From DATMNI01 sp035570275 (GTDB lineage Bacteria > Acidobacteriota > Terriglobia > Bryobacterales > Bryobacteraceae): 64,000 bases of DNA. The position numbers and the translations under genes are program-made. The stretch covers positions 1 through 64,000 of the forward strand of contig DATMNI010000449.1 in the NCBI GenBank assembly GCA_035570275.1, in the 5' to 3' direction. Of this stretch, positions 43,294 through 51,939 are shown one piece after another. The stretch's first letter is position 1; each line of letters opens with the position of its first letter. A model generated the notes under the pieces. The model did not search any database. It saw only the letters and a program-made list of their open reading frames with translations, and had not been told where the DNA came from.

Positions 43294-44060
43294 CTCTGTT
43301 TCGCCTCCAGCCATGAATCTAAGTATTCGGCGGTTCTCGGTGCGTTCAGGCCGCTGCCAAACCCAAGAAGGTTCTGCTCCACCGCACCGCAAAAAGCCAA
43401 GGTCAACGCAGCTTCGATCTGCCTCTTCTCGCGCAACCACGCGGAAGCCCAGGTACGAAGACCCATCGAGACGGTCTCCCATGAGCAAAACCGCCAATCT
43501 GGCGGGAGGTCTTCCTCGGGTTCATCGACCGCCAACAGTAACACGAAGTCAAACCGATCGTCCTGCGTTTTGAGCCAATTTGGATACTCGACCAGTTGGC
43601 TCTGTCGCACTTCGGAAATCGTCTTGATTTCAACTACGAGGGTTTTCACACCAAAGCGTACGATGATATCGAGCCGGCCATCTGGCGTGCAAACCTCCCG
43701 CTTAGCCTCGCAGGTAGTACTCGCTACGAGCGACGGGGCCAACCCGAACAGCCGGAGCACATCGCCGCTGTCGCCCTTCCGATCTAGAATCCACGCGAGC
43801 CAATGGGACCAGGCCTCTTCGCGGGCGCCCTTAAGCCACCGGTGCGCACCGAAGTCGAGATCAAGGGGATCACCAAACCCCAAAAACTCTTGAGCGGCGG
43901 ACCGTTCGAGGAGCCCCGTGAGGACTTGCTTCGATTTCGCGGCATCATTTTCGGCAGCGTCGATCATGCGGGAAGCGGGTGTCCAATCCACAGCCGGTGA
44001 ATGCACGCGAGCCGATCGGCCGAGGGCCGCCCATCGGCGCATGATTGCGGGGTTCGTCAT
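43290..44060 (-). CDS. PD-(D/E)XK nuclease superfamily protein (PF14281-like)
   Basis: 256 residues from the ATG at 44060 (ATGA overlap with the gene before). Restriction-enzyme-type core: REEAWSHWLAWILD at 80-93 with an acidic residue, then GRLDIIVRFGVKTLVVEIKT, giving Asp131 and Glu144-x-Lys146, followed by SQLVEYPNWL. Such proteins are met in defence and mobile-element contexts. Sits between the DUF2779 protein and an unknown protein in one operon. Confidence 0.8.
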   Translation of the reverse strand: MTNPAIMRRWAALGRSARVHSPAVDWTPASRMIDAAENDAAKSKQVLTGLLERSAAQEFLGFGDPLDLDFGAHRWLKGAREEAWSHWLAWILDRKGDSGDVLRLFGLAPSLVASTTCEAKREVCTPDGRLDIIVRFGVKTLVVEIKTISEVRQSQLVEYPNWLKTQDDRFDFVLLLAVDEPEEDLPPDWRFCSWETVSMGLRTWASAWLREKRQIEAALTLAFCGAVEQNLLGFGSGLNAPRTAEYLDSWLEAKQR

Positions 44061-45544
44061 AGCGCCTTCATCCGTTCCAGCACGTTCACCATCGCGAGTG
44101 TATCGTGGCGGCAATACGCCAGCAGCGCCAATCTCAACCGCGCTCGCTCCGGTGCCGCCAAGCCGTCTCGTATCATTCGTTCCCATATAAGACCGGCCTC
44201 GCCGCCATGCGCAACCTCCATGCCGTCATAAGTCAGGTCCGGCACGAGCGCCAGCAGGACCGCCTTCAGCGAATATGACCCCTGAAATTCCGGATGGTAA
44301 ACATGCTCTCTGACGAACGGCAGGAGATCCCACAAGCGCCCCTGGATCTTTGCGATCTTGTCGCCGAATTCCGGAAACCAATCTGCAAGATCGCGGAGAC
44401 GCCGCGATTCGAACGCCGCATTGTAAACCACGATCCGCCCACGCCGGCCCAGCGTTTCGCAAAGCGAGCCTACGAACTCCACCCGGCGGTCGCGGGCATC
44501 GTCAGCCAGAAACTCGAAGTGCTCGAGCGCCGCATCCGGCGTCAGTTGGCGGTGGACGGACCATTGGAACGGTATATGCGAATACGGCCACATACCCGCG
44601 TGGCGCGGAATCGCGGGAAACAGCGACTCGAAATCCATGAAATAGATTGGATACTTCAATCCGGCCAATGCCTTTGCCAGGGTTTGGCTTACCCAGGCGC
44701 GACCAGTCCTCACAGCGACGCTGACGCGATTCTGGATTTCAGTCAGCGGGAAATCGTCCGGGATCTCGCGGATGAGAGTGATGCCGAGGTCAAGCAGGTC
44801 CTGCCTTTTCTTCTCGCTCAGCCGGGGGAGACACGAAACGTGATTCTCGGGTGGATCGGGGTTACAGTAACTGAAAAACTCACATATATATGGATCGCGG
44901 CAGTGCGGGCCGGGTTCGACACCGGGCGGACTTGCCTGCGCCAACGCTTTCCGCTGCGCGCGCAGCAGTTTTGGAATATCCTTGGCGAGATTCCTGGCCG
45001 CCCTCGTGACGCCCGCTATAACGAAGAGCTTATGCGGATCATAACTTTTCCCGTCGTAGATATAGTCGCGGTTGAGATGCATCAGAACCGCTGAGGACAG
45101 GTCGAGTCCACAACCCGATACTACGTAATGCTGAATCGCAACGTCGTATAAATAGTGCTCTTTGAGTTCGACTGAAGACTTCACCTCAATGAGCCGCCAG
45201 CGATTCCGGCCGCAACGCTCGAGAATGTCTACCCGGACCAGCACGCCGGAGTATCGGAAGGTGGCTTCGAAGATGGCGGGGACGGAGGGGTCATCCACCA
45301 GCACGGCTGTACGGGCCAGCGCGGCATCTAGCTCCAACGGGCCAAAATCCACCAGCACACCCCCCGGGAACGCGCTCTGCGCCAACCGTCCAACCTCATT
45401 TCCCTGTTCGAGCCGGGCCTCCTGTCCGTCGTCGCTCTCTGCCGCAAGTTCGGATTGATAGATCTGGAGATACAGCCGCTTCAGACACTGGACGCCTGCG
45501 ACGAACTTCGATTTAGACAAGCGGACAGGAGGCGGCACCGTCAT
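44057..45544 (-). CDS. DUF2779-type protein: Cas4-like nuclease fused to a DnaQ-like exonuclease
   Basis: 495 residues. N-terminal half: Cys20 (FVAGVQCLKRLYL), Asp106, Glu120-x-Lys122 (RLIEVKSS), QHY at 138-140 and a Cys cluster 215/221/227 (HCRDPYICEFFSYC), the layout of Cas4/RecB-type nucleases with a [4Fe-4S] cluster. C-terminal half: FMDFESLFP (Asp304, Glu306), VVYNAAFESRRL (Asn375, Glu379), RLWDLLPF and YCRHDTLAM (Asp481), i.e. the motifs of 3'-5' DEDD exonucleases. First gene of three, all linked by ATGA overlaps. DUF2779 proteins have no settled function. Confidence 0.82.
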   Translation of the reverse strand: MTVPPPVRLSKSKFVAGVQCLKRLYLQIYQSELAAESDDGQEARLEQGNEVGRLAQSAFPGGVLVDFGPLELDAALARTAVLVDDPSVPAIFEATFRYSGVLVRVDILERCGRNRWRLIEVKSSVELKEHYLYDVAIQHYVVSGCGLDLSSAVLMHLNRDYIYDGKSYDPHKLFVIAGVTRAARNLAKDIPKLLRAQRKALAQASPPGVEPGPHCRDPYICEFFSYCNPDPPENHVSCLPRLSEKKRQDLLDLGITLIREIPDDFPLTEIQNRVSVAVRTGRAWVSQTLAKALAGLKYPIYFMDFESLFPAIPRHAGMWPYSHIPFQWSVHRQLTPDAALEHFEFLADDARDRRVEFVGSLCETLGRRGRIVVYNAAFESRRLRDLADWFPEFGDKIAKIQGRLWDLLPFVREHVYHPEFQGSYSLKAVLLALVPDLTYDGMEVAHGGEAGLIWERMIRDGLAAPERARLRLALLAYCRHDTLAMVNVLERMKAL

Positions 45545-45818
45545 TTACTCGACCTTGTATTTGGCTTTCGCTGCCGTCTTAGTCTGCCGCAGGGTATTTG
45601 CTGGGATTGTCCTGCCTTTGCAGTCGCGGCTCGCATGCGGCGCATTTACGAGCGCTGCCATGCCAGTCGGACCCCCTTCAAAAGCCGCTGGGCATAACCG
45701 TTAGGATTGCTATTGGGCGAAGCAAGACGGAGTAATCGCATATGAGTTCGATGTTAGCACCGTTAGATATGCCATGGCGCTTCGATCAATCTCCTTTTTG
45801 CGTTATCCATCGCGAGGA
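45545..45818. promoter_or_regulatory. Spacer that should hold the promoter of the nuclease operon
   Basis: About 270 bases between the start of the minus-strand nuclease operon and the 3' end of the membrane protein gene. No gene and no repeat array seen. I could not single out convincing -35/-10 boxes. Confidence 0.4.
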
Positions 45819-46595
45819 CTAAGAACCTATACTCACGTCGAGCAGCGCCACCCAATACTGGACGGATTGCAGCGCGAAGCCGGTAAGGATCAAGCCCACT
45901 CCGAAGATACCCATCCGCCTCTCGGGCACATGATCCGCGATCCATTCGACGAAAGGCGTGCAGGATCCGCCGATCGCCGTGACCAATCCAATCACCAGCC
46001 CGGCCGTCACCCCGACGCTCAATGCGTTGGCGCGCTGATGCGCCGTCAAGGCGCTGATATATCCGGCGGCAGTGTAGCCAATCGTTCGAAACACCACCCC
46101 GAAGAATTGACGTTTGGTCATACGCGGGCGCGTAGCGGGCTGATAATCGGCGGTCGGCCGCATGCCGGCCCGGTACCCAATCGCTTGTCCTGCCGTGCTC
46201 AGTGCGCCAAACGTTGCGCCAAATGTGGCCCCATATAAATAAGCGCCGCCCAGAGCGAAGCCGCCTCCGCGAATGGCGCTCATCGCCGTGTCATACCAGA
46301 ATCCGGGCTTCGGTCCACGCCTGGAAGCGCGCGCAAACTCCCAGGCGAGTGTGATGCCGTGCGCCACGCCGCTCGCCAGCCCAAACACCGGTCCCAGGGC
46401 GAGGCCGAACCCGGCTCCGAAGAGCACGCCGTAAGTAACTCCCCTGGTGAGAGTCCGCAGCGGTCCGTGTTCCCCGCCGAAGAGATCGTAGGCGAGGTAT
46501 AACGTGCCGAGCACGTCAAGGGAACTGCCGACTATGCTGACCAGCGCCAGCGTGTGCCTGTCGATCGTCAGGATCATCATCTTCGCGACCATCAT
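45819..46595 (-). CDS. Membrane protein of unknown function, coupled to an MBL hydrolase
   Basis: 258 residues with four to six hydrophobic, glycine-rich spans (GVTYGVLFGAGFGLALGPVF, YLYGATFGATFGALSTAG, GVTAGLVIGLVTAIG, FGVGLILTGFALQSV). The ATG at 46595 overlaps the stop of the MBL gene (ATGA). I recognise no family. The coupling suggests a membrane lipid connection, because the MBL partner resembles phospholipase D of the NAPE type. Confidence 0.68.
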   Translation of the reverse strand: MMVAKMMILTIDRHTLALVSIVGSSLDVLGTLYLAYDLFGGEHGPLRTLTRGVTYGVLFGAGFGLALGPVFGLASGVAHGITLAWEFARASRRGPKPGFWYDTAMSAIRGGGFALGGAYLYGATFGATFGALSTAGQAIGYRAGMRPTADYQPATRPRMTKRQFFGVVFRTIGYTAAGYISALTAHQRANALSVGVTAGLVIGLVTAIGGSCTPFVEWIADHVPERRMGIFGVGLILTGFALQSVQYWVALLDVSIGS

Positions 46596-47596
46596 GGAAT
46601 GTCGGCAAATTGGCCGTTCTTGAGGACCAGAAACGAGTCGTGCCGCGCTTCAGCGATGAGCTGTTTCTTCGGCGTGTCGAGGCCCTCATCCGCCAGTTGG
46701 AAGGTGCCGTGGTGAATCGCTATGCTGGTCTTGGCGGCCAGGATCTCATGGGCTCTAATCGCCTCATCGGGAGCCATATGCACCGGCGACATGAACCAGC
46801 GCGGTTCGTAGGCTCCGATCGGCAATAACGCGAGGTCGGGCGATCCGAACGTTTCCCGAATCTGGGCGAAATGAGGTCCGAACGCGGTGTCTCCCGCGTA
46901 ATATATCAGCCGTTCCCGGCATTCGATTACATACCCGCACCATAGGGTCATGTTGCGGTCGGAAATTCCACGGCCTGAGAAATGCAGCGCCGGGACGCAG
47001 TGGATGGTGATGCCCGGCGGTGGCCCCGGTACTGACCCCGTGACTGACCCCGGCAGTGGCCCCGGCAGTGACAACGATTCGCCCCAATCCAACTCGTGAG
47101 CGGGCCCTATGTTCTCCAAGCCAAGCAGCCGGGCCCCGCCAGCCGGAACAATGAAGGTGGAATCTCCACGAGCCGCCAGCCGGCGCAGCGTCGGTAGATC
47201 CAGGTGGTCATAATGATTGTGGCTGATCAGCACCACGTCGATGCGCGGCAGATCCTCCCAGGACACCCCCGGTTTTCTCCGGCGCCGCGGACCTATCCAC
47301 GAGAAAGGACCGGCTCGTTCGGACCAAATCGGGTCCGTCAAAATGTTGGAACCCTGTTGCTGAAAGAGCACGGTCGAGTGGTTCACCAGAGTGGTTCGCA
47401 ATCCGCTGTCTTCCACACGGCGGGGCGGTATGGATGGCTCGACATCCGCAATGAAACCGGGCGACGGTTCCGGCCGGGTGGTCAGCTTCCATCGGAGGGC
47501 ATCAAGAAGCCCGTGTACCTGCGGAGCATCCGGATTGTAGAAGCGCTTTCCGTCAAAGTGTTTTGGAAATCTCGGGTCGCTGGTACTCTTCCGCAT
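46592..47596 (-). CDS. MBL-fold metallo-hydrolase (NAPE-PLD-like)
   Basis: 334 residues. Zn ligands in SHNHYDHLD (HxHxDH), PALHFSGRG, YYAGDTAF and IHHGTF. The N-terminal DGKRFYNPDAPQ and the RTTLVNHSTVLFQ segment are typical of the branch related to N-acyl-phosphatidylethanolamine phospholipase D. An in-frame 12-bp array (47025-47072) adds a Pro/Gly/Ser loop (LPGSVTGSVPGPPPG). No signal peptide. Confidence 0.85.
   Translation of the reverse strand: MRKSTSDPRFPKHFDGKRFYNPDAPQVHGLLDALRWKLTTRPEPSPGFIADVEPSIPPRRVEDSGLRTTLVNHSTVLFQQQGSNILTDPIWSERAGPFSWIGPRRRRKPGVSWEDLPRIDVVLISHNHYDHLDLPTLRRLAARGDSTFIVPAGGARLLGLENIGPAHELDWGESLSLPGPLPGSVTGSVPGPPPGITIHCVPALHFSGRGISDRNMTLWCGYVIECRERLIYYAGDTAFGPHFAQIRETFGSPDLALLPIGAYEPRWFMSPVHMAPDEAIRAHEILAAKTSIAIHHGTFQLADEGLDTPKKQLIAEARHDSFLVLKNGQFADIP
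47025..47072. repeat. In-frame 12-bp repeats in the MBL gene
   Basis: On the + strand: CCCGGTACTGAC, CCCGTGACTGAC, CCCGGCAGTGGC, CCCGGCAGTGAC. Four units, period 12, inside the coding region. Confidence 0.9.
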
Positions 47597-48126
47597 GAAT
47601 CACCATTTGTCCGGAATTTCTGTTTAATCGCCGCTTCCTGGCAGTTTACACCCAGCCGACAAATTTTGACGTTCCCAGGAGCAGTTTTTCTAGGGGAGCC
47701 GTCGTTAGGGGAGCCGGAAAAGAAGCTGAACATCGGACGGCGGTCTGGTGTGCCGTAGGGTGGAGGAAGCCGCGGCGCACTTCACGACGCGTTGGCAATG
47801 GGGCGGGAGATTCTTCGGACGCGTCATTCGCAGCGATCAGGTCGTGGCGGTTCGGTTGGGCCTTCACGCAACCATTGAACACGCGCTGAATTGCATGATC
47901 CAGCGCCGGTCCTGGCAGAGCCTGCTGTTCCACAACCGCAGGCTCAGCCGGAAGGCCGCTGTTGGTCTGAGTGAAACCCGCCGGTGATGGCCACGGTCGG
48001 GTCATTGGGCGCGAATGGCGAGCCGCCGCATCAGCACCTTACTTTGCGGGCGGAGCCGGTGAGAAGCGGCCTGGCTATGTCTTGGAGCGCGGGCGAAAGG
48101 TTTGGCCTCTGTCGCCGGGCCCGTTG
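47597..48126. other. Spacer without recognised genes
   Basis: About 530 bases. Short open frames on both strands have no family features, no ribosome sites and no coding bias that I can see. Possibly the remains of a lost gene; the stretch at 47758-48000 looks most gene-like on the plus strand, but I cannot support a call. Confidence 0.5.
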
Positions 48127-48627
48127 TCACTTCGACCGGCAAATACTGCCTTTGTAAGTTCCCTCAAAGTTTGAGCTGCCTGGACCCGCATTCGGACCGA
48201 AGGCATTGACTAGGGTGCCGGTCACGTTAAGAAACCCAGTCGCTGCCACGAATTTTCCGGTCCCGCCGGCTACGGTGTAGGCCGTAGCGAGACTGACTGT
48301 TCCCACCGGCGCCCCGGGAACTGGAGTGGCGGTTGTCTTGCAAATCAAAATCAGGAGATCCTGCGGGCTCAGGAACAACACACCCACGCTGGTCGTTTTT
48401 ATCGTACCGTCGGGTTGAGGAGTCAGGCTCGTTAGATAATCGGTAGTGGAAGCCTTCAAATCCCCAGTGAGCGATCCAAGAGAGCGGCCCAATGGATCAT
48501 TGGGCGCGGGAATCGCCGTCGAAACACTTTGCCCTTCCACCTCCTTGCATTTGTCGTCGGCCCGGGCAACCGGCGCCAGCGAAAATACAGCAAGACACAC
48601 AACACTTAACGTCGTCAACTGTCTCAT
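48127..48627 (-). CDS. Secreted protein of unknown function
   Basis: 166 residues from the ATG at 48627 (AAGGAGAA site 6 bases before it). Signal peptide MRQLTTLSVVCLAVFSLAPVARA. The mature chain is rich in Thr, Gly, Ser and Val with short beta-type stretches (SVGVLFLSPQDLLILICKTTATP, YTVAGGTGKFVAATGFLNVTG, GSSNFEGTYKGSICRSK) and three Cys. The GGTGKFVAATGFLNVTG part recalls the end of allene-oxide-cyclase-like barrels, but I do not claim this. Confidence 0.65.
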   Translation of the reverse strand: MRQLTTLSVVCLAVFSLAPVARADDKCKEVEGQSVSTAIPAPNDPLGRSLGSLTGDLKASTTDYLTSLTPQPDGTIKTTSVGVLFLSPQDLLILICKTTATPVPGAPVGTVSLATAYTVAGGTGKFVAATGFLNVTGTLVNAFGPNAGPGSSNFEGTYKGSICRSK

Positions 48628-48785
48628 ATCGGTTCTCCTTATCGTCACGAATTGCCTTTCGAATTGGATCGATCTGGTTTGACCGGTTCCATTCCGGCTC
48701 TTCTGCAACGTATAAGGAATCGCGGGCCTGAAGGTTACAGCCTCTGGCCGAAAAGCATAAAATAGGTCCTACGACTCTGGTCTAG

Positions 48786-51700
48786 ATGCCAAACTGCCCT
48801 CAGTGCGCAGAGGAATTGGGTTCCGACGATCCCGTGGGACTGTGCCCTCAGTGTCTGATCCGGGGCGCTTTCGATAGTTCGGTTGGCGCGGACGAATCCA
48901 GAACTCAAACCATCGATACGGTGTCAGCGGCAGCCGATGAGGACGACTTCGGTCGATATCATATCCTTCGGCCTCTGGGCGAAGGCGGTATGGGCACTGT
49001 GTACCTGGCCGAGCAGCGCGAACCCATTCGACGCAGTGTCGCCCTCAAAGTCATCAAGCTCGGGATGGACACCAACCAGGTACTCGCCCGCTTTGCCAAC
49101 GAGCGCCAGTCCCTGGCAATGATGGACCACCCGAACATCGCGCGGATCATCGACGCAGGCGCCACGCCCAAGGGCCGGCCTTACTTCGTCATGGAGTACA
49201 TCGAGGGCGTACCCATCACACAGTACTGTGATGGCAAGCGGATGACAATCGGCCAACGGCTGGAACTGTTCCTCGCAGTGTGCCGTGCCGTTCAACATGC
49301 CCACCAGAAAGGCGTGATCCACCGCGACCTCAAGCCGTCGAATGTGCTGGTGATGGAGCAGGAGGGCACCCCGACTCCTAAAGTGATCGACTTCGGCATC
49401 GCCAAGGCTACCGACAAGTGGGCGGTGGAAAACACTCTGGTAACGCAATTCGGCCAGATGGTGGGCACACCGGAATACGCCAGTCCTGAGCAGGCCGAGG
49501 TGATGACCGGAGATGTCGATGAGTGTTCCGATGTGTATTCGCTTGGGGTTCTCTTGTACGAGTTGCTGATCGGCACGGTCCCTTTCGACGCGGCCAGAAT
49601 GCGGCAGGCAGGTTTCGCCGAGATGCTCCGCATTATTCGTGAAGAAGAAGCTCCGCCGCTTTCGCGAAAGTTGAACGCCATGGGCGCGGCAGCGGCCGAC
49701 ATCGGCGCGCACCGCCGGACCGACCCGGCGTCCCTGCGCCGCCTCGTGGATGGCGACCTCGAGTGGATCACTATGAAGGCTTTGGAAAAAGTGCGCGAGC
49801 GGCGATACGCTTCGGTCGCTGAGCTGGCGGCCGATATCCAAAGGCATATTGAGGACCGGCCAGTTCTGGCCTCGGCGCCGGGCAGATTGTACCGGGCGCG
49901 GAAGTTTCTTCGCAGGCATAGGCTGGCCGCTTTCGGCATGACCGCCGGGTTCGCGTTGATTGTGCTGAGCGAAGTGGCGGTTTCCTCGATCTGGCGCCGC
50001 GATTCTCCGCCGAGGTCCCAGTTGACTAATAAGGAAACCATCGTTCTGGCAGATTTCGGGAATACCACGGGGGATCCGGCAATCGCCGGGATGCTTCGGC
50101 AGGTAATGGCGGGGGAACTTGGGAAGTCACCCTACCTCAGCGTGCTTTCCGATGCGCGCATGAACCAGACCCTTCGCCTGATGGTCCGGGCTCCGGATGC
50201 GAAACTCACCCCGGACGTTGCGTCCGAAATCTGCGAGCGGACGGGGAGTGCGGCAGTCGTGGAGGGCTCGATTGCAGGCTTTGGCAGCCAATACGTGTTG
50301 GGCTTGCGAGCAAGGAATTGCCGAACCGGAGATATTCTGGATGAAGAGCAGGCGCCAGCAGCCAGGAAAGAGGACGTCTTCAAGGCGCTGGGCCAAATGG
50401 CAAACCGGTTCCGGACCCGCGCCAGCCAATCGCTGCCAAGCGTGCAAAAGGAGCCCACTCTGCCGGCCGAGGTAACCACACCTTCACTGGAGGCCTGGAA
50501 GTCCTACAGCGCGGCAATGAAGGCACTACAGAGCAGGTCACTGTCGGCGGAAAGCGTCTCACTCCTGAAGCGCGCCATCGAGATCGACCCGAAATTTGCG
50601 ATGGCTTATGCCCAGCTGGGCCGGCTCTATGACGCTCTCGGCCAACCCGAAACCGGAGCGCGAAATATAGCCAGGGCCTATGAACTACGGGATCGGGTTA
50701 GCGATCAGGAGGACTATTACATCACTTCCAACTACCACCGGCAGGTGACAAGAAACCTGGAACTGGCGCGACAGACCCTGGAATCGTGGACGCAAAAGTA
50801 CCCCCGGGAACTCTTGCCCCACGGACTTTTGTCGGGCTTCACGTCGCAGGGGTCGGGTCATTACGACAAAGCCGTGGAAGAGGGTCAAAAGGCGATCGAA
50901 CTCGATCCGGATTTCGCCATCGGCTACGAAACTGTGGCTTTTGCCTACGTCTACCTGAACCGCCTGTCAGAAGCCGAGGCAGTGCTTAGTAAGGCATCGG
51001 AACATAAGATCGACACCATTCGGTTCTCGCTATGCCGGTACTTTATCGCTTTTCTGAGGAGCGACAAGGCGGCAATGGAAAAGGAAATGACCCAACGCCG
51101 GGCAAAATTGGAAGCCCAGGGATGGTTTGAGCACCAGGAAGCTCTGACCCTGGCGTATCGGGGGCGCCTGAAAGAAGCGGCCCGGCTATCGGACCGCGCG
51201 GTGATCTTAGCTCGCCAGGGAGGTTTGCTGGAGAAGGCCGCCCAGTTTGAAGGCGCTCGTGCCGCGTGGAATGCGCTGCTTGGAACTCGCGCGGAGGCGA
51301 AAAGAAGCGCTGCGACGGCGTTGTCGCTGTACCGAAGCAGGGACGCCGATTATGGACCTGCCTTTGCGCTGGCGCTGCTGCAAGAGTCCGCGCAAGCTCA
51401 CAAGATCGAGGCGGACCTCGAAAAGCGCTACCCGGACGACACATCCGTCCAGTTCAGCTATCTGCCTACGCTGCGGGCGCTCGACGCGCTCAACAAGGGC
51501 GACGCAGCGAAAGCGCTCGAAATGACTCAAGTGGCAGCTCCATACGACCTCGCTGTTCCGGGTACAGCATACTACACGGGTTCCTTCTTCGGAGCGCTCT
51601 ATCCGGTCTACGTGCGTGGCCTCGCTTACTCCCGGATGGGGCGCCATCGCGAGGCAGCGGTTGAGTTCCAGAAAATTCTAGATCACCCGGGTATCATGCT

Positions 51701-51875
51701 GAACGATCCGATCGGACCCATGGCGCGTCTCCAACTGGCCAGAGCGTTGTCCGCTTCCGGAGATCGCGCGAAATCGGCCGGCTTCTATCGGGATCTTCTC
51801 GCTATTTGGAAAGATGCCGATAACGATATTCCGGTCGTCCAGCAAGCTCAGGCTGAGTCCGCCAAACAACCATAA
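48786..51875 (+). CDS. Membrane Ser/Thr protein kinase with zinc ribbon and TPRs
   Basis: 1029 residues. A CPQC-x11-CPQC zinc ribbon opens the chain. The kinase domain follows: LGEGGMGTVYLAE, catalytic Lys in VALKVIK, HRDLKPSNV, IDFGIAK, and a PEYASPEQAE activation end. One membrane span at about 385-402 (LAAFGMTAGFALIVLSEVAV). Outside, a region resembling the GLWRGB-type domain of such kinases (KETIVLADFGNTTGDPAI) precedes TPR units (AIEIDPKFAMAYAQLGRLYDA, AIELDPDFAIGYETVAFAY). Pkn-type receptor kinase; next to it a sigma factor gene in the same direction. Confidence 0.9.
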   Translation: MPNCPQCAEELGSDDPVGLCPQCLIRGAFDSSVGADESRTQTIDTVSAAADEDDFGRYHILRPLGEGGMGTVYLAEQREPIRRSVALKVIKLGMDTNQVLARFANERQSLAMMDHPNIARIIDAGATPKGRPYFVMEYIEGVPITQYCDGKRMTIGQRLELFLAVCRAVQHAHQKGVIHRDLKPSNVLVMEQEGTPTPKVIDFGIAKATDKWAVENTLVTQFGQMVGTPEYASPEQAEVMTGDVDECSDVYSLGVLLYELLIGTVPFDAARMRQAGFAEMLRIIREEEAPPLSRKLNAMGAAAADIGAHRRTDPASLRRLVDGDLEWITMKALEKVRERRYASVAELAADIQRHIEDRPVLASAPGRLYRARKFLRRHRLAAFGMTAGFALIVLSEVAVSSIWRRDSPPRSQLTNKETIVLADFGNTTGDPAIAGMLRQVMAGELGKSPYLSVLSDARMNQTLRLMVRAPDAKLTPDVASEICERTGSAAVVEGSIAGFGSQYVLGLRARNCRTGDILDEEQAPAARKEDVFKALGQMANRFRTRASQSLPSVQKEPTLPAEVTTPSLEAWKSYSAAMKALQSRSLSAESVSLLKRAIEIDPKFAMAYAQLGRLYDALGQPETGARNIARAYELRDRVSDQEDYYITSNYHRQVTRNLELARQTLESWTQKYPRELLPHGLLSGFTSQGSGHYDKAVEEGQKAIELDPDFAIGYETVAFAYVYLNRLSEAEAVLSKASEHKIDTIRFSLCRYFIAFLRSDKAAMEKEMTQRRAKLEAQGWFEHQEALTLAYRGRLKEAARLSDRAVILARQGGLLEKAAQFEGARAAWNALLGTRAEAKRSAATALSLYRSRDADYGPAFALALLQESAQAHKIEADLEKRYPDDTSVQFSYLPTLRALDALNKGDAAKALEMTQVAAPYDLAVPGTAYYTGSFFGALYPVYVRGLAYSRMGRHREAAVEFQKILDHPGIMLNDPIGPMARLQLARALSASGDRAKSAGFYRDLLAIWKDADNDIPVVQQAQAESAKQP

Positions 51876-51939
51876 TTCCGGTGTAACTTTGCGCTCCCAA
51901 TTTCCTTATCCTGTTTAGCGGGATGCCCGTGAGGACGAC

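Noticed and set aside
47748..47987. Small plus-strand gene in the spacer after the MBL gene
   Set aside because: No ribosome site, no family features, and its frame contains nothing conserved that I can recognise.
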